NCBI RefSeq assembly: GCF_001571245.1
Contig: NZ_BCTK01000001.1
Location: 806,001 to 870,000, forward strand
DNA length: 64,000 nucleotides
Direction of reading: 5' to 3'
DNA from: Achromobacter piechaudii NBRC 102461
GTDB lineage: Bacteria; Pseudomonadota; Gammaproteobacteria; Burkholderiales; Burkholderiaceae_B
This document shows, one piece after another, positions 8,993 through 18,691 of the stretch (within the stretch, counting starts at the first letter, position 1; each line of letters begins with the position of its first letter). The position numbers were made by a program, and so were the translations under genes. The notes beneath the pieces were generated by a model that did no database searches, was not told the DNA's origin, and was given only the letters and a program-made list of their open reading frames with translations.

Positions 8993-9679
8993 TCAACTGA
9001 GCAGCGCCGTGACCAGATCGCTGCCGGCCGCAGCGCCGTCGGTGAAGTTCAGCGCCGTCTGTACGTGTTCCAGGTGTTCGTCCATCAGCGCGCAGGCGCG
9101 GTCAGTGTCGCCCGCGCGCGCGGCTTCGATGAAGGCGTGGTGTTCTTGCGACGAGCAACTGGCGTCGTGCGAGCTTTGGTACAGCACGGTGATGACGGCG
9201 CTGCGCGCGGACAATTCCCGCAGCATGCCCGTCAGCACCGAATTGCCCACGGTTTCGGCCAGCAGGATATGGAAATGCCCCAGCAGCTGATTGCGCTTCT
9301 GCACGTCGCCAGCCTCAAGCGCGGCGCGCTCTTCGGCCAGGTGGGCGTCGATGCGGCGGTAGTCGGCGGCGGTCGCGCGCGCCACGAATTCCTTGGCCAG
9401 CGCGGCTTCCAGAATGCGGCGCACGGCGTAGACCTCGCGTGCCTCGTTCGCATCGGGCTTGCTGACGAACGCGCCCTTGTCGGGAACGATGTTGATGAGC
9501 TTGTCTTTGGACAGCATTAGCAAGGCCGCGCGGATCTTGGTGCGGCTGACCTTGTAGACCCGCGCCAGCGCCTCTTCGCGCAGCCGCGTGCCGGGGGGAA
9601 GCTTGTGCGCCACGATGGCGGCGGCCACTTCCTTGGCGATGTCGTCGGCGCTGGGGTCTGGCGAAACTTCCTGGGTCAT
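8993..9679 (-). CDS. GntR-family regulator with FCD ligand domain
   Basis: This 228-residue regulator has an N-terminal GntR winged HTH (PPGTRLREEALARVYKVSRT, with KIRAALLMLSKDKLI) and a C-terminal all-helical FCD domain (metal/carboxylate-binding type, with HFHILLAETVGN and HHAFIEAARAGD). The start MTQEVSPDPS at 9679 is preferred; an in-frame start at 9712 is also possible. It lies on the same strand, just downstream of the solute receptor that ends the pim-like operon, so it may sense an organic acid of that pathway. The link is positional only. Confidence 0.83.
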   Translation of the reverse strand: MTQEVSPDPSADDIAKEVAAAIVAHKLPPGTRLREEALARVYKVSRTKIRAALLMLSKDKLINIVPDKGAFVSKPDANEAREVYAVRRILEAALAKEFVARATAADYRRIDAHLAEERAALEAGDVQKRNQLLGHFHILLAETVGNSVLTGMLRELSARSAVITVLYQSSHDASCSSQEHHAFIEAARAGDTDRACALMDEHLEHVQTALNFTDGAAAGSDLVTALLS

Positions 9680-9822
9680 TGGGGGCGCGGCTGCGGGCGG
9701 CCGGGAGGGCAAAATCGTCGGGCAGCCAGTCTATCAAAAAGCCGGACAGGAAAGACAAACATTTTTTGCATACAAACTGCGCATGCAGCCCCGATTTGCC
9801 TACCTGTCCGACCTGGCGCCCC

Positions 9823-10809
9823 TCAGTTCTTGGCCATCAGCCCCAGGTATTCGATCAGTCCCTTTTCTTTCACATAGGTCGCCTGCGCCCACGCCTTGTA
9901 GTCCGCGCTGTCACGGTAAGCCGGTTCCTGGTTCAACTGCTTCATGACTTCCATGCTGGCCGGATCGAACAGCGCTTTCTTGAACGCGTCATGCAGCGTC
10001 TTCACGACGGCCGGGTCCATGCCTTTGGGGCCGGCCAGGCCATACGGCGAGGTGGACACGACCTTGTAGCCCAGCTCCTGTGCGGTGGGCACGTCGGGCC
10101 AGCGCGTGGTGCGTTTTTCGCCGAACGTGACCAAGAGGCGCATCTTGCCCGAGTCCACGAACTGGTCCCAGCCGGTGGCGTCGCTTTGCGCCATGACGTG
10201 GCCGCCCAGCAGCGCCTGCTGCATGTCTGCGTTGCCCTTGAACGGCACGTGGTTCAGCTTGACCTTGGCGTTGATGGCGATTTCTTCGATCAGCAGGTGC
10301 GGCGACGAGCCGATGCCCGTGGACCCGTAGTCGATGGTGCCCGGCGCCTTGCGCGCCGCCTCGATGTACTCGTTGAACGTCTTGTAGGGCGAGTCCGAGC
10401 GCACGGTGAAGCCGAACGTGTAGCCCGACAGGCCGATGATGAAACTGAAATCGTTGATGGGATCCCAGCTGCTTTTCTGCATGTAGGGCATGCGCAGCAT
10501 CGCCAGCGTGTACAGGCTGATGGTGTAGCCGTCGGGTTTGGCGGTGCGCGCCATGGTGGCCGTGCCCAGCGTGCCGCCCGCGCCGGGGCGGTTTTCCACG
10601 ATGACGGGCTGCCCCAGGTATTTAGAAGCGTCCTGCGCCACGATGCGCAGGTGGCGGTCGGTGGAGCCGCCTGCCGGGAACGGCACGATCAGCGTGATGG
10701 GCTTGGTGGGAAAGGCGCTTTGAGCGCTGGCGGCCAGCGGCACGGCGGCGCTGGCGGCGGCCAGCAGCAATGCGCCTAGGCAGGCGCGGCGGCGGGGCAT
10801 CTTCAGCAT
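9823..10809 (-). CDS. Bug/TctC-family tripartite tricarboxylate-type solute receptor
   Basis: This 328-residue periplasmic binding protein begins with a Sec signal peptide (basic MLKMPRRR, hydrophobic core, cleavage near SAQS) and then FPTKPITLIVPFPAGGSTD, the hallmark of the Bug/TctC family that is greatly expanded in Bordetella and Achromobacter. Such proteins bind carboxylated compounds for import or signalling. The long upstream open frame is a shadow; AAGGAG lies about 10 bases before 10809. It is the last gene of the pim-like operon. No TctA/TctB permease is nearby, so it would have to borrow one. Confidence 0.9.
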   Translation of the reverse strand: MLKMPRRRACLGALLLAAASAAVPLAASAQSAFPTKPITLIVPFPAGGSTDRHLRIVAQDASKYLGQPVIVENRPGAGGTLGTATMARTAKPDGYTISLYTLAMLRMPYMQKSSWDPINDFSFIIGLSGYTFGFTVRSDSPYKTFNEYIEAARKAPGTIDYGSTGIGSSPHLLIEEIAINAKVKLNHVPFKGNADMQQALLGGHVMAQSDATGWDQFVDSGKMRLLVTFGEKRTTRWPDVPTAQELGYKVVSTSPYGLAGPKGMDPAVVKTLHDAFKKALFDPASMEVMKQLNQEPAYRDSADYKAWAQATYVKEKGLIEYLGLMAKN

Positions 10810-10865
10810 GGGTTTGTCTCCTTCGGTGTTGTTGTGGTGGGGGTAGCCGGGGGCGCGGGCCGGGC

Positions 10866-12797
10866 TCAGTCGCGCAGGACGACCTTGACCGGCAATCGCG
10901 CCAGGGCCTCGCGCAGCTGCTCCTTCAGCGGCGCGGGCGCGTCGGCGTCGGCTTGGACGACGACATCCGGCTGCGCATCGGCCAGCACGCGCAGGATCTT
11001 GCTGTCTTGCGTCATGCCGGCCTCTTGCAGGGTGCGCGCCACCAGGGCCTGTACCGAGACGGCGGTGGCCAGGCGGCGCAAATCGGGTTTGTAGATCTTG
11101 CCCACGTTGGTCATGGGCATGGCGTCCAGGATGATGACGCGCTTGGGTCGCGCGGGGCCTTCGTCCACGTGGGCGGCGGCGTAGTCCACCAGTTCGGCCT
11201 CGGTCGCCCGGGCGCCTTCCATCAGCGTGACGAACGCCACGGGCAGCTCGCCCGCATAGGCGTCGGGCGCGCCGACCGCCGCGCACAGATGCACGGCCGG
11301 GTGGGTGGCCAGCGCGTCTTCGATGGTCTTGGGATCGATGTTGTGGCCGCCCCGGATGATGAGGTCCTTGGCGCGGCCTTGCAGGTGCAGCCGGCCCTCG
11401 GTGTCCAGAAAACCCACGTCGCCGCTGATGAGCCAGCCGTCTTCGGTAAACGCGCGCGCCGTGTCTTCCGGATCCAGAAAGCCCGGGATCACGTTGGGCG
11501 CCTTGAACAGCACCATGCCCGGCGTGCCGGGCGGCAGGTCGCGCGCGGCGTGGCCAGAGGGCACGTCCAGCCCGACGATGCGAACCTGCACATACGGCAG
11601 CGGAAAGCCCACGCAGTTGACGGGAAACTCCATGCCCGGCGGCGAGATGGACGAAATGCCGGCCATCTCGGTCATGCCCAGGCTTTCGTTCACGTGCAGG
11701 CCGAACAGCCGCTTGAAGCGCGCGGCCAGCTCGGCGGGCAAGGGCGCGGCACCGGTGCGGCAATAACGCAGCGACGAGATATCCGCGCCCGCCAGCGGCA
11801 CGTCGGCCAAGGCGGCCAGGATGGTCGGCACGCCTTGCAGCGAGGTCGCGCGATGCTTTTCCACCAGGCGCCAGTAGTTGCGCAGCACGTCGCGGTTGCG
11901 CAGCAGCATGGGCGTGGGGATGACGGTTTCGACCCCGGCCGACAACGCCGCCAGCGAAGCGGGCAGCACGCCGGCCACGTGAAAGAGCGGATAGCCGTTG
12001 ATGACCACGTCACCCGGCCCCGCGTTTTGCAGCTGCACGGCGGCCCAGGCGGTGAAGACCTGGTTGGCGTGGGTATGGACGGCCAGCTTGGGCGCGCCCG
12101 TCGTGCCGCCCGTATGGAAATACGCGGCCACGTCGGTGGCGCGGATGACGCGGTCGCTGACGAGGCGGTCGGCCGGTTGCGCGGACCGGTTGGCGTTGAA
12201 ATCCAGCGCGTGGTCGGGCAGCACGGGGCGCGCCGACAGCGCTTCGGTGTGAGGCGCCACGCGCAGCACCGTCTGCAACGTGGGCACGCGGTCGCGCAGC
12301 CGCAGGGCTTTGGTCCACATTTCGCATTCGGCGTCCGCGCCGTACGCGATCAGCACCTTGGCGCGCGCCGTGGTCATCAGCGAGGCGAGCTTGTCCTCGG
12401 TTAGCATCGGGTTCAGCGGCTGCACGATGCCGGCCGCCTCGCCGCCCCATAGCGCCAGGTGGTATTCCAGGCAGCCGGGCAGCATCACCGCGACGGCGTC
12501 GTCGGCGCGCACGCCCAGGTCGTGCAGCAGGTTGGCCGTCTGGTGGATGCCGGCCAGCAGTTCGCGGTAGCTCCAGCGGACGGCCTCGTCCTCGGGGTTG
12601 GCGGTCGCCAGGAACGTCAGCGCCGTCTTGTCGCCAAAGGCAGCGGCCGAGTTGCGGAAGATCTCGTAGGTGCTTTGTACCGTCAGCGTTTCGGCCAGCG
12701 GCCGCGCTTGCAGCCGCTGCACGTCGGCGGCGCTGCGCACGGGAAAGGGCGCCGAGAACGGCGGCGACAGGGGCGGGACGGCGTGGGCCTGCGTCAT
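10866..12797 (-). CDS. Acyl-CoA synthetase (AMP-forming CoA ligase)
   Basis: This 643-residue ANL-superfamily enzyme would activate a carboxylic acid to its CoA thioester using ATP, the entry step of the operon's beta-oxidation. Visible motifs are the phosphate loop HTGGTTGAPKLAVHTH, SLGMTEMAG (A5), GWLISGDVGFLDTEGRLHL (A7) and GRAKDLIIRGGHNIDP (A8). The A10 lysine region is near NVGKIYKPDL. It is longer than PimA-type ligases and has an extra N-terminal region. Substrate is unknown; operon context suggests a medium-chain or dicarboxylic acid. Tightly spaced with the dehydrogenase genes. Confidence 0.87.
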   Translation of the reverse strand: MTQAHAVPPLSPPFSAPFPVRSAADVQRLQARPLAETLTVQSTYEIFRNSAAAFGDKTALTFLATANPEDEAVRWSYRELLAGIHQTANLLHDLGVRADDAVAVMLPGCLEYHLALWGGEAAGIVQPLNPMLTEDKLASLMTTARAKVLIAYGADAECEMWTKALRLRDRVPTLQTVLRVAPHTEALSARPVLPDHALDFNANRSAQPADRLVSDRVIRATDVAAYFHTGGTTGAPKLAVHTHANQVFTAWAAVQLQNAGPGDVVINGYPLFHVAGVLPASLAALSAGVETVIPTPMLLRNRDVLRNYWRLVEKHRATSLQGVPTILAALADVPLAGADISSLRYCRTGAAPLPAELAARFKRLFGLHVNESLGMTEMAGISSISPPGMEFPVNCVGFPLPYVQVRIVGLDVPSGHAARDLPPGTPGMVLFKAPNVIPGFLDPEDTARAFTEDGWLISGDVGFLDTEGRLHLQGRAKDLIIRGGHNIDPKTIEDALATHPAVHLCAAVGAPDAYAGELPVAFVTLMEGARATEAELVDYAAAHVDEGPARPKRVIILDAMPMTNVGKIYKPDLRRLATAVSVQALVARTLQEAGMTQDSKILRVLADAQPDVVVQADADAPAPLKEQLREALARLPVKVVLRD

Positions 12798-12813
12798 GTC
12801 GGGCGGCCTCCGT

Positions 12814-13947
12814 TCAGGCCTGCGCCAGCGCGATGTAGCGGCGCAGGTGATGGTCTTCGTCGCCCAGCTGGTGGTCGATCATGACGAGGCGCTTGGCGTA
12901 GTGCGCCAGCGGCAATTCCCAGGTCATGCCGATGCCGCCGTGCAGCTGGATGCTTTCCTCGGCCACCAGCGTGCCGATGCGGCCGATGGTGAACTTGGCG
13001 GCGGACAGCGCGCGTTCGCGGGTGGCGCGATCGGGGTGGTCCAGCGCGGCGGCCGCGTTGATGACCGCCGAGCGGGCCTGTTCGATCTCCAGCAACACGT
13101 CTGCCATGCGGTGCTGCAAGGCCTGGAAGCTGCCGATGGGGGTGCCGAACTGGCGGCGGGTGCGCAGGTATTCCAGGGTGGCGTCGCGCGCGCAGTCCAT
13201 CGCGCCCACGGCCTCGGCGCACAGCGCCAGGATGCCGCGGCCCACGGCCCGTTCCAGCAGCGCATGGCCCGCGCCGGCTTCGCCCAGCAGCGCTTCGGGG
13301 GCAAGCTTTACATTGGCCAGACTGAGGTCGGCGGCGCGTCCGCCGTCGATCAGGCCATAGCCGCGCAGCGTCAGCCCGGGCGTGCCGGCGCTGACCAGGA
13401 AGAGGCTGATGCCGTCCACGTCGTCGTCCGCGCCCGAGGTGCGCGCCGACACCAGGAACAGGTCCGCGTGTTCGCCCGCCGCCACGACGGCCTTGGTGCC
13501 GTTGAGCACCCAGCCATCGCCCGAGCGTTCGGCACGCGTCGTGACCCGCTCCAGCTCGTAGCCGGAGTCCGGTTCGGCCTGGGCCAGCGCGGCCGTGATG
13601 GCGCCTGCGATCAGGCCATCGAGCGCTTCGCGCTGCGCGGGAGTGCCGGCCTGCGCGATGGCGCTGCCCACCATCAAGGCATCCAGGAAAGGTTCAACGA
13701 CCAGGCCGCGTCCCAGCGCTTCAAAGACGACCGAGATATCGAAGCCCGCGCCGCCCAGGCCGCCATCGGCCTCGGTGAACAGCGCGCCGATCGCGCCCAG
13801 TTCGGCGTAGCGACGCCAGAATTGCACGCTGTAGCCTTCGGACGATTGCGCGTTGCGCTCGCGGGTGGCGAAGTCGTACTGCTCGGTGACAAAGCGGCGC
13901 AGCATGTCCGACAGCATGCGCCGGTCTTCGGTGTGTTCAAAATTCAT
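12814..13947 (-). CDS. Acyl-CoA dehydrogenase, PimD-like small subunit
   Basis: This 377-residue flavoprotein of the acyl-CoA dehydrogenase family starts MNFEHTEDRRMLSDMLRRF and shows QFGTPIGSFQALQHRMADV and QLHGGIGMTWELPLAHYAKR near the C-terminus. The pattern resembles the small subunit (PimD) of the pimeloyl-CoA dehydrogenase of Rhodopseudomonas palustris. It follows a PimC-like gene with a 9-base gap, so the two probably form one heteromeric enzyme for the first oxidation step. Substrate is inferred only from this pairing. Confidence 0.85.
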   Translation of the reverse strand: MNFEHTEDRRMLSDMLRRFVTEQYDFATRERNAQSSEGYSVQFWRRYAELGAIGALFTEADGGLGGAGFDISVVFEALGRGLVVEPFLDALMVGSAIAQAGTPAQREALDGLIAGAITAALAQAEPDSGYELERVTTRAERSGDGWVLNGTKAVVAAGEHADLFLVSARTSGADDDVDGISLFLVSAGTPGLTLRGYGLIDGGRAADLSLANVKLAPEALLGEAGAGHALLERAVGRGILALCAEAVGAMDCARDATLEYLRTRRQFGTPIGSFQALQHRMADVLLEIEQARSAVINAAAALDHPDRATRERALSAAKFTIGRIGTLVAEESIQLHGGIGMTWELPLAHYAKRLVMIDHQLGDEDHHLRRYIALAQA

Positions 13948-13956
13948 GGCCGGCCT

Positions 13957-15153
13957 TTACAGTCCAAGGATCATCTTCGAGATGATGTTCTTCTGGATTT
14001 CATTGGAGCCGCCGAAGATCGACAGCTTGCGGTTGTTGAAGTACTGCGCGGCGGCGCTGTCGGCGCCCTCGGGGCCGATGGGCGCGGCGTCGTAGCCGTC
14101 GTGCAGCGCCTCGGGCACGAAGGGGCGCGCATACGGGCCCATCGCGCGGCGGTTCAGCGCCGTGATTTCCTGGCGGATCTGCGTGCCGCGTATCTTCAAC
14201 ATCGAACTCTCGGCACCGGGCGCGCCGCCGCCCGCCACGGCCGCCACCACGCGCAGGTTGGTGGTGCGCATGTTGGCCAGCTCGATTTCCACGCGCGCCA
14301 TCCGGGCTGCGAAGTCGGGGTCTTCGGCCAGCGGGCGGCCATTCTTTTTCTGCCGCGCGGCCACCGTCTTCAGGCGTTCCAGCGCGGCGGTGGACTGGCC
14401 CACGCCGGCAATGTTGGTGCGCTCATAGGTCAGCAGGTACTTGGCGCAGGTCCAGCCCTTGTTCTCTTCGCCCACCAGGTTCTCGACCGGCACGCGCACG
14501 TCGGAAAAGAACACTTCGTTGACTTCGTGTTCGCCGTCCAGCGTGATGATGGGGCGCACTTCGATGCCCGGGCTGTTCATGTCGATCAGCAGAAAGCTGA
14601 TGCCTTCCTGGCGCCGGCCTTCCTGCGAGGTGCGCACCAGGCAGAAAATCATGTTGGCGTACTGGCCCAGCGTGGTCCAGGTCTTTTGCCCGTTGACGAT
14701 GTAGCTGTCGCCGTCGCGCACCGCCGTGGTCTTGACCGAGGCCAGGTCGGACCCCGCGCCTGGCTCGGAATAGCCCTGGCACCACCAGTCGCTGCCGTCC
14801 AGGATGCGCGGCAGCCAATGCTGGCGCTGCGCGTCATTGCCGTACTTGATCAGCACCGGTCCCAGCATGCTCAGGCCAAACGGCACGATGCGCGGGGCGG
14901 CGGCCAGCGCGCATTCGTTGTCGAAGATGTATTTCTGCGTGGCGCTCCAGCCGGTGCCGCCGTACTGCACGGGCCAATGCGTGGCCAGCCAGCCTTGCTC
15001 GTTCAGGATGGCATGCCACTGGACCATGTCCTCGCGCGTCAGGAGCTTGCCCAGGCCGACCTTGTCCGACAGGCGGCGCGGCAGCTTGGCCGCCAGGAAG
15101 GCGCGCACCTCGTCGCGGAAGGCGTTTTCTTCGGGGGTGAATTCCAGATCCAT
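13957..15153 (-). CDS. Acyl-CoA dehydrogenase, PimC-like large subunit
   Basis: This 398-residue acyl-CoA dehydrogenase begins MDLEFTPEENAFRDEVRAFL and contains WWCQGYSEPGAGSDLAS, GQKTWTTLGQYANMIFCLVR, GEHEVNEVFFSDVRVP and the terminal FGGSNEIQKNIISKMILGL. These fit the PimC large subunit of pimeloyl-CoA dehydrogenase, from memory of that family. It is a soluble FAD enzyme passing electrons to ETF. It sits between the thiolase and the PimD-like gene with gaps of about 9 bases, so the set is clearly co-transcribed. Confidence 0.87.
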   Translation of the reverse strand: MDLEFTPEENAFRDEVRAFLAAKLPRRLSDKVGLGKLLTREDMVQWHAILNEQGWLATHWPVQYGGTGWSATQKYIFDNECALAAAPRIVPFGLSMLGPVLIKYGNDAQRQHWLPRILDGSDWWCQGYSEPGAGSDLASVKTTAVRDGDSYIVNGQKTWTTLGQYANMIFCLVRTSQEGRRQEGISFLLIDMNSPGIEVRPIITLDGEHEVNEVFFSDVRVPVENLVGEENKGWTCAKYLLTYERTNIAGVGQSTAALERLKTVAARQKKNGRPLAEDPDFAARMARVEIELANMRTTNLRVVAAVAGGGAPGAESSMLKIRGTQIRQEITALNRRAMGPYARPFVPEALHDGYDAAPIGPEGADSAAAQYFNNRKLSIFGGSNEIQKNIISKMILGL

Positions 15154-15161
15154 GTCGGTCC

Positions 15162-16343
15162 TCAGTAAATTTCAAACAGGCCGGCCGCGCCCATGCCGCC
15201 GCCGATGCACATCGTGACGACCGCGTACCGTGCGCCACGGCGGCGGCCTTCGATCAGCACGTGGCCGGCCAGCCGGGCGCCGGTGACGCCAAACGGATGG
15301 CCCAGCGCAATCGAACCGCCGTCCACGTTCAGACGGTCCATGGGGATGCCCAGCTTTTCCTGGCAGTACAGAGCCTGCGACGCAAACGCCTCGTTCAATT
15401 CCCACAGGTCGATGTCATCGACTTTCAGGCCGTGGCGCGCCAGCAGCTTGGGCACGGCGTAGACCGGGCCGATGCCCATTTCGTCGGGCTCGCAGCCGGC
15501 GATAGCCAGACCACGGAACGCGCCCAGCGGCCGGATGCCGGCGCGCTGCGCGTCGCCCGCTTCCATCAGCACCAAGGCGGCTGCGCCATCGGACAGCTGC
15601 GAGGCGTTGCCGGCCGTGACGAACTGGCCTTCGCCGCGCACGGGCGCAAGGCCCGCCAGTGCTTCGTAGGTGGTGCCGGGGCGATTGCAGGTGTCTTTGT
15701 CCACCGTGACTTCGCGTTCGCTCGTCACGCCCGTGGCGCGGTCGGTGACGGACATGGTGGTCGTGACGGGAATGATTTCCTCGCGGTAGCGGCCGGCGGC
15801 CTGCGCGGCTTCGGTGCGAGCCTGGCTTTGCGCTGCGAAGCGGTCCTGCGCTTCGCGGCTGATGCCGTAACGCGCGGCGACGATGTCGGCGGTTTCGATC
15901 ATGGGCAGGTAGAGCTCGGGCTTGTTCGCCAGGATCCACGGGTCCATGCCGCTGACGCCGTCGTCGCGCGTGCGGATCTGCGAGACCAGTTCCACGCCGC
16001 CCGCGATCACGGCGGGCGCGCCGTCCAGCACGATGCGGCCGGCAGCCGACGCAATCGCTTGCAGGCCCGAGGCGCAATAGCGGTTGACCGTTGCCCCGCC
16101 CACGCTGACCGGCAGCCCGGCGCGGATGACGGCTTGGCGGCCGATGTTGCGGCCGGTGGCGCCTTCGGGATAGCCGCAGCCGATGAAGGCGTCTTCGATC
16201 AGCGCGGGGTCGATGCCGGCGCGTTCAACGGCGGCGCGCACCGCGTGCGCAGCCAGCGTCGGCCCGGCGATCTGGTTGAATTCGCCGCGCCCCGCCTTGG
16301 TGATGGGGGTGCGGGCGGTGGAAACGATGACGGCTTCACGCAT
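15162..16343 (-). CDS. Acetyl-CoA acyltransferase (thiolase), PimB-like
   Basis: This 393-residue type II thiolase would cleave 3-ketoacyl-CoA with CoA to release acetyl-CoA. The nucleophilic cysteine is Cys90 in [12 protein letters not shown]; the base histidine lies in [13 protein letters not shown] and the second cysteine in TMCIGGGMG near the C-terminus. All three catalytic positions are intact. It follows the hydratase/dehydrogenase gene in the same operon and corresponds in position and family to PimB. Confidence 0.92.
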   Translation of the reverse strand: MREAVIVSTARTPITKAGRGEFNQIAGPTLAAHAVRAAVERAGIDPALIEDAFIGCGYPEGATGRNIGRQAVIRAGLPVSVGGATVNRYCASGLQAIASAAGRIVLDGAPAVIAGGVELVSQIRTRDDGVSGMDPWILANKPELYLPMIETADIVAARYGISREAQDRFAAQSQARTEAAQAAGRYREEIIPVTTTMSVTDRATGVTSEREVTVDKDTCNRPGTTYEALAGLAPVRGEGQFVTAGNASQLSDGAAALVLMEAGDAQRAGIRPLGAFRGLAIAGCEPDEMGIGPVYAVPKLLARHGLKVDDIDLWELNEAFASQALYCQEKLGIPMDRLNVDGGSIALGHPFGVTGARLAGHVLIEGRRRGARYAVVTMCIGGGMGAAGLFEIY

Positions 16344-16402
16344 AAGAGTTCCAGTCAGTAATCAGGGGCGAACCCGGGTAGGGGCGGATCGCGCGCTTGC
16401 GA

Positions 16403-18526
16403 TCAGGCGGCTTGGTTGAGGCTGGCGAAGGTGCCGCCGGATTCGGCCAGGCGCACGAGCAGCGGCGACGGCTTCCAGAAGGCGGGGTCTTCTTTCGCGA
16501 AGGCGCGGATATCGGCCAGCACCTGGGCCAGGCCGACGCTGTCCGCGTAATGCATCGGGCCGCCGCGATAGCGCGGAAAGCCGTAGCCGGACAGAAACAC
16601 CACATCCACATCCGACGGCCGCAGCGCGATGCCTTCATGCAGCACGTTGGCCGCTTCGTTGATCATGGCGGCCAGGTAGCGGCGCAGGATGTCTTCGTGC
16701 GTGAAGGCGCGCGGCGTGATGCCGGCGCGGCGGCGCTCTTCGTCGATGATGGCCAGCACTTCGGGGTCCGGTGTGCCCACGCGCGCGCCATCGGGATACA
16801 GGTAAAAGCCCCGGCCCGTCTTCTGGCCGAACCAGCCGCGTTCGCACAGGCGGTCGGGAATCTGCACGGTGCGCAGGGCGGGGTCGCGGGTGGCCGCGCG
16901 GCGCTTGCGCGTGGCCCAGCCGATGTCGCCGCCCGCCAGGTCCACCATTTGATAGGGGCCCATCGGGTAGCCGAATTCGCGCGCGGCGGCGTCGATGTCG
17001 TAGGGCGACGCGCCGTCTTCCATCATCATGTCGGCGGCCTGCCGGTACGCGGCCAGGATGCGGTTGCCGATGAAGCCGTCGCACACGCCCGCGCGCACCG
17101 GCGTCTTGCGCAGACGCCGCGCCAGTTCGAAACCGGTGGCCACCGTATCGGCGGCGGTGTGTTCGCCGACGACGATTTCCAGCAGCTTCATGATGTTGGC
17201 CGGCGAAAAGAAATGCAGGCCCAGCACGTCGGCCGGGCCGCGCGTGGCGGACGCAATGCGGTTCACATCCAGATAGGACGTGTTCGTGGCCAGCACCGCG
17301 CCCGGCTTGGCCACGCGGTCCAGCTGCGCGAACACGCCCAGCTTGACGTCCATGTCCTCGAACACGGCCTCGACGATCAGGTCGGCGTCGTCCAGCGCGT
17401 CGTAGCTGGTGGCGCCGGTCAGTCGCGCCAGCCGGGCGTCGCGGTCCTGCGCGCTCAGGCGGCCATTCTTGACCAGCCGTTCATAGACTTGCGCGACGCG
17501 CGCGCGGCCACGTTCCAGGGCGGGCTCGTCCTGTTCGATCATCACTACCGGCAGGCCCGCGTCCAGCATCGCAACGGCAATGCCCGCGCCCATCGTGCCG
17601 CCGCCCACCACGCCGACCTTGTCCAGGCGGCGCGGCTTGGCTTCTTTCAGTTCCGGCACCTTGGCGGTTTCACGTTCGGCGAAAAATGCGTGCACCAGCC
17701 CGGCGCGTTGCGGGCTGTCCAGGCATTGCAGGAACAGCGCGCGTTCGGTGCGCAGGCCCTCGTCGAACGGTTGTTCGATGGCGGCGCGCACGGCTTCGAC
17801 GATCTTGGCGGGGGAGTACAGGCCCCTCAGCGTCTGGCTGACGCGCTCGCCCGCCGCTGCCGCTTCGGCTAACGCGGCGGCCTTGTCGGCCAGCGCGGCG
17901 CTGGCATCGCGGCTGCGGCGCGGGCCGGCGCCTTGCGCCAGCAGTTGGCGGGTGTAGGCCAGGCCGGCGGCCAAGGGGTCGTCGCCCTCGGCCAACGTAT
18001 CGACCAGGCCCGCCTTCAAGGCAGCCTCGGCCGACAGGTGCTTGCCGGTCAGCATCAGGTCCAGCGCGGAGGCCGCGCCGATTAGCCGAGGCGTGCGCTG
18101 CGTGCCGCCCGCGCCGGGCAAGAGGCCCAGATTCACTTCGGGCAGGCCCAGCTTGGCGCTAGCCAGCGCCAGTCGGTAGTGCGCGGCCAGCGCGATTTCC
18201 AATCCGCCACCCAGGGCCGCGCCGTGCAGCGCGGCCACCACCGGCTTGGTGCTGGCCTCGATCTGGTTGCACACATCGGGCAGGGCGGGCGGCTTGGGCG
18301 GTTTGCCGAATTCGCGAATGTCGGCGCCCGCGATGAAATTCTTGCCCGCGCCCACCAGCAGCACGGCGCGCACGTCGGCGTCGGCCTGGGCCGCTTCGAT
18401 GGCGGCGGCCAGATCGCGGCGCACGTCGGCGCTCAAGGCGTTTACGGGAGGGTGGTCCAGGGTGATGACCAGAATGTCCTGATCGCGGCGCGCGCGCGCG
18501 GCGCCGGCAGTGCTGCTGTCCGTCAT
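16403..18526 (-). CDS. Enoyl-CoA hydratase / 3-hydroxyacyl-CoA dehydrogenase, PimF/FadB-like
   Basis: This 707-residue bifunctional enzyme catalyses the two middle steps of beta-oxidation. The N-terminal crotonase domain shows FIAGADIREFG (oxyanion hole) and LPEVNLGLLPGAGGTQR. The second half has the NAD-binding motif GVVGGGTMGAGIAVAMLDAG, then LGLHFFSPANIMKLLEIV with the catalytic His, and GFIGNRIL. The frame is open upstream, but MTDSSTAGAAR at 18526 has AGGAGA about 10 bases before it. It is the first gene of the minus-strand operon and is preceded by a plausible sigma70 promoter. Confidence 0.92.
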   Translation of the reverse strand: MTDSSTAGAARARRDQDILVITLDHPPVNALSADVRRDLAAAIEAAQADADVRAVLLVGAGKNFIAGADIREFGKPPKPPALPDVCNQIEASTKPVVAALHGAALGGGLEIALAAHYRLALASAKLGLPEVNLGLLPGAGGTQRTPRLIGAASALDLMLTGKHLSAEAALKAGLVDTLAEGDDPLAAGLAYTRQLLAQGAGPRRSRDASAALADKAAALAEAAAAGERVSQTLRGLYSPAKIVEAVRAAIEQPFDEGLRTERALFLQCLDSPQRAGLVHAFFAERETAKVPELKEAKPRRLDKVGVVGGGTMGAGIAVAMLDAGLPVVMIEQDEPALERGRARVAQVYERLVKNGRLSAQDRDARLARLTGATSYDALDDADLIVEAVFEDMDVKLGVFAQLDRVAKPGAVLATNTSYLDVNRIASATRGPADVLGLHFFSPANIMKLLEIVVGEHTAADTVATGFELARRLRKTPVRAGVCDGFIGNRILAAYRQAADMMMEDGASPYDIDAAAREFGYPMGPYQMVDLAGGDIGWATRKRRAATRDPALRTVQIPDRLCERGWFGQKTGRGFYLYPDGARVGTPDPEVLAIIDEERRRAGITPRAFTHEDILRRYLAAMINEAANVLHEGIALRPSDVDVVFLSGYGFPRYRGGPMHYADSVGLAQVLADIRAFAKEDPAFWKPSPLLVRLAESGGTFASLNQAA

Positions 18527-18602
18527 GGGGTCCTTGTCTCCTGTTGGGCGTCGCCGTCGCGGCGCCTGGCAAGCCGGATACGGCCTGTCTCTTATGGGCT
18601 TT

Positions 18603-18631
18603 ATTCTTTCCCAGTAAAGATGTCTTGACAA
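18603..18631 (-). promoter_or_regulatory. Candidate sigma70 promoter of the pim-like operon
   Basis: On the minus strand TTGTCA (18631-18626) and AAGAAT (18608-18603) are separated by 17 bases, a reasonable -35/-10 pair about 75 bases upstream of the first operon gene. TTGACA occurs three times on the plus strand nearby (18625, 18644, 18666), so the region may also hold regulator sites or the LysR promoter. Confidence 0.4.
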
Positions 18632-18691
18632 TGGCATCAGGAATTGACACCACGGATAATAAAATTTGACAATCCGGTCGGAGGAGACGCC

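Noticed and set aside
12670..15168. 832-codon plus-strand frame across two dehydrogenase genes
   Set aside because: Antisense shadow of the pim-like operon; composition is Gly/Ala/Arg/Gln-rich without motifs.
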